Of a stretch of 64,000 bases of DNA, positions 61,053-64,000 are shown piece by piece. A program made the position numbers and the translations under genes. How positions within the stretch are numbered: the first letter of the stretch is position 1; every line of letters starts with the position of its first letter. The stretch lies in NCBI RefSeq assembly GCF_023073715.1, contig NZ_JADPKA010000104.1, positions 1 through 64,000 on the forward strand, given 5' to 3'. Under the pieces are notes generated by a model. The model was not told the DNA's origin, made no database searches, and saw nothing but the letters and a program-made list of their open reading frames with translations. Origin of the DNA: Bradyrhizobium sp. 164 (GTDB taxonomy: Bacteria > Pseudomonadota > Alphaproteobacteria > Rhizobiales > Xanthobacteraceae).

Positions 61053-63014
61053 CTACGCCGCAAAGGTCGCCCGATGTTTCTTGCTGTCCAGCAGCGCCAG
61101 CACGGCATCGGCCGCCACCGGCCGGCTGATCAGATAGCCCTGCACCTCGTCGCAGCTGATCTGGCGCAGATATTCGAGTTGGTCGGAGGTCTCGACGCCT
61201 TCAGCGACGACACCGATGCGCAGGTCCCGCGCGAGCGAGACCACCGACTTCACGATTGCAGCGCAGTCCGGCTGCACCAGCATGTCGCGGATGAAGGACT
61301 GGTCGATCTTGATACGGCTGAACGGCAGCTTGCGTAAATAGGTGAGCGAGGAGAAGCCCGTCCCGAAATCATCGAGCGCCACGGTGACGCCGAGTTCCAG
61401 CAGCGCATTCAGGACCGATGCGGCCGAGCCGTATTTCGACAGCAGCATCGATTCCGTGATCTCGATCTCGAGCCGCCTGGGAGAGACCTTCGCGTCGGCA
61501 AGCGCCTGCACGATGGTCTGGAGGATGCCGGTGTTGTGAAATTGTGCCGCGGAGAAGTTCACGGCGACCCTGATCTGTTCGGGCCATTGCGCCACCGTCG
61601 TGCAGGCGCGGCGAATGACCCATTCGCCGATCTCGTGGATCAGCCCGGTCTCCTCCGCGATCGGTATGAATTCGCTCGGCGGCACCAGTCCGCGTACCGG
61701 ATGCTGCCAGCGCAGCAGCGCCTCGAAGCCGGTGATGCGGTTGTCGCCCAGACCGAGGAACGGCTGGAACACCAGGAACAGCTCGTCCCTCGCGATCGCG
61801 CCCGCGAGGTCCGATTGCAGCGCCTTGCGGTCGCGGGACACCTTGTCGTCGCTGGTCTCGAAGAAGCAGACCATGCCGGCTCCCGCCTTCTTGGCGCGAT
61901 AAAGCGCGGCGTCGGCATTCTTCATGAGGTCGAACGGCGTGTTGCCGTCGCGCGGCGCCAGCACGATGCCGACGCTGGTCGCGCCGACGATCTGGCGGCG
62001 CTCGATCTGGAACGATTCGGTGAAGGCCGCGACGAAGCGCTCGGCGATCTCGAGCACATCTTCCGGCCGCGCCACATTGTTCATGACCAGCGCGAATTCG
62101 TCGCCGCCGATGCGCGCGACATGCTCGGCCGCGCGCGTGCAACGCTGCAGGCGGCTTGCAACCTGGACCAGGAATTCGTCGCCGGCGGGATGGCCAAACT
62201 GGTCGTTGACCTCCTTGAAGCGATCGAGGTCGAGCAGCAGCACCGCGAATTCCTCGCCTGATAACGCCAGCCGTTTGAGCGCGGCATCGAGCGTTTCGTT
62301 GAAGGCGACGCGGTTAGGCAAATGGGTGAGGGGATCCTGCCGCACCGTGCGCTCCGCCTCGAGCTGCTGCATCACGCGACGCGCGAACGAGAACGAATTG
62401 ACGAACACGCCGCGGAGCAGCACGCTTCCGTAGACCACGACGAGGAATGCGATCAGCAGGAAGGCGAGATCGCCTTTTCGGCCCAGGCAGATGGCGATGC
62501 CGAGGAAGATGGGCGCCGTGAAAGCGATGGCCGCGATCGGGATCGTCGCGAAGGCCAGCGCGCCGCCCGCCAGCATGCCCGAGCACAGGCAGGTGATGAC
62601 GAGTTGGCCGCCAGTCGAAGCGTCGGAGAAGAACGCGACCGGGACGATGCCCCAGGCCGTGCCAAGGATGAAGGCGTTGCGCACCAGCCGGTGCATGGCA
62701 CGGCGCGAGACGAATTGCGGCTTGGTGATGCGGCGTGTGGCGTGGGATTGCAGGCCGAATGCGATCGCAGCGGCGGCCACGGCGACCGCCCAGATCAGGG
62801 CCGGCATCCGGTCCGGCGACTGCCACAGCGCGATGGCCAGCACGATGGCGTTGCAGGCATTGGCCAGCATGATGCCGACGGAATAGCCGAGCACCAGCGA
62901 CATCTGTTCGGCCCGAATATGACCGGCGACGGCCTCGTCGGTTGCAGGACCGCCTAACGCCGACAGATCGCCGGCGAACAGCCGTGCGAAATAGCTGGTC
63001 GTTTGAGTCCGCAT
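61053..63014 (-). CDS. Membrane GGDEF/EAL protein (cyclic-di-GMP turnover)
   Basis: A 653-residue protein. Residues ~35-215 hold about six hydrophobic segments of a membrane sensor part. The GGDEF domain follows with an intact GGDEF at 303-307 (RIGGDEFA) and LLLDLDRFKEVNDQFGH upstream of it. The EAL domain has FEALLRWQHP with EAL at 431-433 and a later DDFGTGFSSLTYL. Both catalytic signatures are intact, so it may make or break cyclic-di-GMP, depending on its signal. That messenger commonly controls EPS output and motility, but no direct link to the EPS locus is shown. An in-frame ATG at 63032 is an alternative start. Confidence 0.93.
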   Translation of the reverse strand: MRTQTTSYFARLFAGDLSALGGPATDEAVAGHIRAEQMSLVLGYSVGIMLANACNAIVLAIALWQSPDRMPALIWAVAVAAAAIAFGLQSHATRRITKPQFVSRRAMHRLVRNAFILGTAWGIVPVAFFSDASTGGQLVITCLCSGMLAGGALAFATIPIAAIAFTAPIFLGIAICLGRKGDLAFLLIAFLVVVYGSVLLRGVFVNSFSFARRVMQQLEAERTVRQDPLTHLPNRVAFNETLDAALKRLALSGEEFAVLLLDLDRFKEVNDQFGHPAGDEFLVQVASRLQRCTRAAEHVARIGGDEFALVMNNVARPEDVLEIAERFVAAFTESFQIERRQIVGATSVGIVLAPRDGNTPFDLMKNADAALYRAKKAGAGMVCFFETSDDKVSRDRKALQSDLAGAIARDELFLVFQPFLGLGDNRITGFEALLRWQHPVRGLVPPSEFIPIAEETGLIHEIGEWVIRRACTTVAQWPEQIRVAVNFSAAQFHNTGILQTIVQALADAKVSPRRLEIEITESMLLSKYGSAASVLNALLELGVTVALDDFGTGFSSLTYLRKLPFSRIKIDQSFIRDMLVQPDCAAIVKSVVSLARDLRIGVVAEGVETSDQLEYLRQISCDEVQGYLISRPVAADAVLALLDSKKHRATFAA

Positions 63015-63204
63015 TCGAGAGCCTGGCAGCATCGGCCGTTGGTCCGGCTAGACGCTGAGAATTCGCTACAAACCTTTGACGAACTATGAATTATGCTCGG
63101 CTGCGACCGCCGTCGTGACCACTTCTGCGTGTTCGAAACGAGGGTATCGATAACAAATCGATACAAATGCGCGATGGCAGGGGATGTTCGCCCCTAACTC
63201 CGCT

Positions 63205-63303
63205 GTCATGCCCCGGCTTGACCGGGCATCCAGTACGCCGCGGCCTATCGATTGACTATTGGCGTCTCGGCGTACTGGATGCCCGGTCAAGCCGGGCGAT
63301 GAC
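63205..63303. repeat. Palindromic repeat with 36-bp arms
   Basis: The left arm 63205-63240 (starting GTCATGCCCCGGCTTGACCG) is the near-perfect reverse complement of 63268-63303, with a 27-bp loop. The motif GTCATGCCC.GGCTTGACC is a familiar intergenic repeat in Bradyrhizobium and relatives. It lies between the GGDEF/EAL gene and the NTF2-like gene. Confidence 0.85.
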
Positions 63304-63317
63304 ACCGGTGTCCGCAA

Positions 63318-63689
63318 TCATCGCCCCAACTGCTTCGGGTCGTAATAGAACCTCTCCTCGATCAGCTGATCGCCCCGCCAGGTCTGCCAGGCGACCTCGT
63401 CGAGCGTCCGGGTGATCCCATCGGCGTTGGTGAAGCTGAAGCACCAGCGGGTCGCGACATGGTCGCCCTCGATCAGGCTCGGCCCAATGCGCACGGCCTT
63501 GACCTCCTTCGAGGCCGCCAGCACGCCGCGCTCCTTGGCGATGAGCTTATCACGGCCAACCGTCGGAGCACCGCTGTTCTCGTAGGTGACGGCATCGGGC
63601 GCGCAGAACTGTTCAATGGCGCCGATGAAGTCTCCTGCTTCCAGCCGCTGCGCAAACGCTTCGACAATGTCACGACTCGGCAATGGCAC
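63318..63689 (-). CDS. NTF2/SnoaL-like protein
   Basis: A 123-residue cone-shaped-fold protein: DIVEAFAQRLEAGDFIGAIE, then FCAPDAVTYENSGAPTVGRD, DHVATRWCFSFTNADG and a final RGDQLIEERFYYDP. The pattern fits the SnoaL/NTF2-like superfamily, whose members are enzymes or ligand binders. No catalytic residue can be assigned with safety. It is divergent from a TetR regulator, with a multi-half-site operator between them, so it is probably repressed by that protein. Confidence 0.8.
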   Translation of the reverse strand: MPLPSRDIVEAFAQRLEAGDFIGAIEQFCAPDAVTYENSGAPTVGRDKLIAKERGVLAASKEVKAVRIGPSLIEGDHVATRWCFSFTNADGITRTLDEVAWQTWRGDQLIEERFYYDPKQLGR

Positions 63690-63702
63690 ACCTCACGACT
63701 AA

Positions 63703-63738
63703 ACCGACTTATGGTCGGTAAATACCGACCGGTGGTCG
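63703..63738. promoter_or_regulatory. TetR-type operator array (four alternating half-sites)
   Basis: ACCGAC (63703), GGTCGGT (63713), ACCGACC (63724) and GGTCG (63734) alternate in orientation with starts 10-11 bp apart, one helical turn each. The central pair, GGTCGGT-AAAT-ACCGACC at 63713-63730, is a perfect inverted repeat. It lies in the 164-bp gap between the divergent NTF2-like and TetR genes, 14 bp above the former's start, fitting repression of both. Confidence 0.65.
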
Positions 63739-63853
63739 AAAAGTCAACTGGCCGCCTGCGCCGAACTCGACTAAAGCGAGAGTGAGTTGAACCGGTGCGA
63801 GCCGAGAACTCACGTCTCCCGAAGGGAGAGTATTCTGAACCCAGACGAGACAC

Positions 63854-64000
63854 ATGGCGAAACAGGCGGAGCGGCGGGCGGCGACCACGGAAGCGATCCT
63901 GACGGCGGCGCGCCGCCTGTTCGGGACACAAGGCTTCGCCGCCACCACCATGGACGAGATCGCGGAGGGGGCCCGCATCGCCAAGGGCGCGGTCTATCAT
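63854..64000 (+). CDS. TetR-family regulator, N-terminal part (cut by window end)
   Basis: The first 49 residues are visible. They hold a TetR DNA-binding domain: EAILTAARRLFGTQGFAATT, then the helix-turn-helix MDEIAEGARIAKGAVYH. The effector domain is outside the window. It is divergent from the NTF2-like gene and probably binds the alternating half-sites at 63703-63738, controlling itself and that gene. The inducer is unknown. Confidence 0.85.
   Translation, partial: MAKQAERRAATTEAILTAARRLFGTQGFAATTMDEIAEGARIAKGAVYH

Overview
This window looks like a chromosomal segment of a Bradyrhizobium-like alphaproteobacterium. Three things suggest this: GC-rich coding sequence, the style of the intergenic palindromic repeats, and an exopolysaccharide (EPS) gene set of the rhizobial type (pyruvyl transferase, ExoA-like transferase, GH16 glycanases, RTX glycanase). 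The genus is an inference; no rRNA or other marker gene is present. Most of the window (about 1.6 to 53.7 kb) is one large surface-polysaccharide locus with genes on both strands. The right end (54 to 64 kb) is ordinary housekeeping and catabolic DNA.

Left edge (1-1.4 kb): the C-terminal end of an IS5-type transposase and a metallophosphatase. From 1.7 to 14.7 kb lie the core assembly genes: the initiating sugar-phosphate transferase, a putative polymerase, the chain-length tyrosine autokinase, an epimerase, a GT2 transferase, a second putative polymerase, and several small exported or membrane proteins of unknown role. From 14.8 to 31 kb come decoration and supply genes: an acyltransferase, two GH16 proteins, a GT61 transferase, a Wzx flippase, the GDP-fucose pathway (gmd, fcl), an FkbM methyltransferase, a pyruvyl transferase and GT25, GT2 and GT4 transferases.

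From 31.9 to 39.9 kb, five genes (galE, GT2, a GT2/NodS-like/NodB-like fusion, GT2, ABC exporter) each overlap the next by ATGA. They form a tightly coupled unit whose enzyme logic resembles, but is not, Nod-factor synthesis. It is followed by a 1745-residue RTX/GH16 protein, probably a type I secreted EPS glycanase, and a second flippase. From 47 to 53.7 kb are an HTTM-like membrane protein with a DCC1 redox partner, a GT2 transferase, two small membrane proteins and a second acyltransferase.

Two flippases, two polymerase-like proteins and an ABC exporter suggest that at least two glycans are made here. No outer-membrane Wza-type exporter and no type I membrane-fusion protein is visible in the window, so export must use genes elsewhere.

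Right end: an aldose-1-epimerase-like protein, an MBL-fold hydrolase, phosphoglucomutase (the link from glucose-6-P to UDP-sugars), a vanA-vanR-vanB vanillate demethylase operon with two candidate operator palindromes, a GGDEF/EAL protein, an NTF2-like protein and the start of a divergent TetR regulator with a clear operator array between them. Three rhizobial-type palindromic repeats lie in gaps of this part only. No tRNA, rRNA or CRISPR array was seen. All functions are read from motifs and remembered families; no database search was run.
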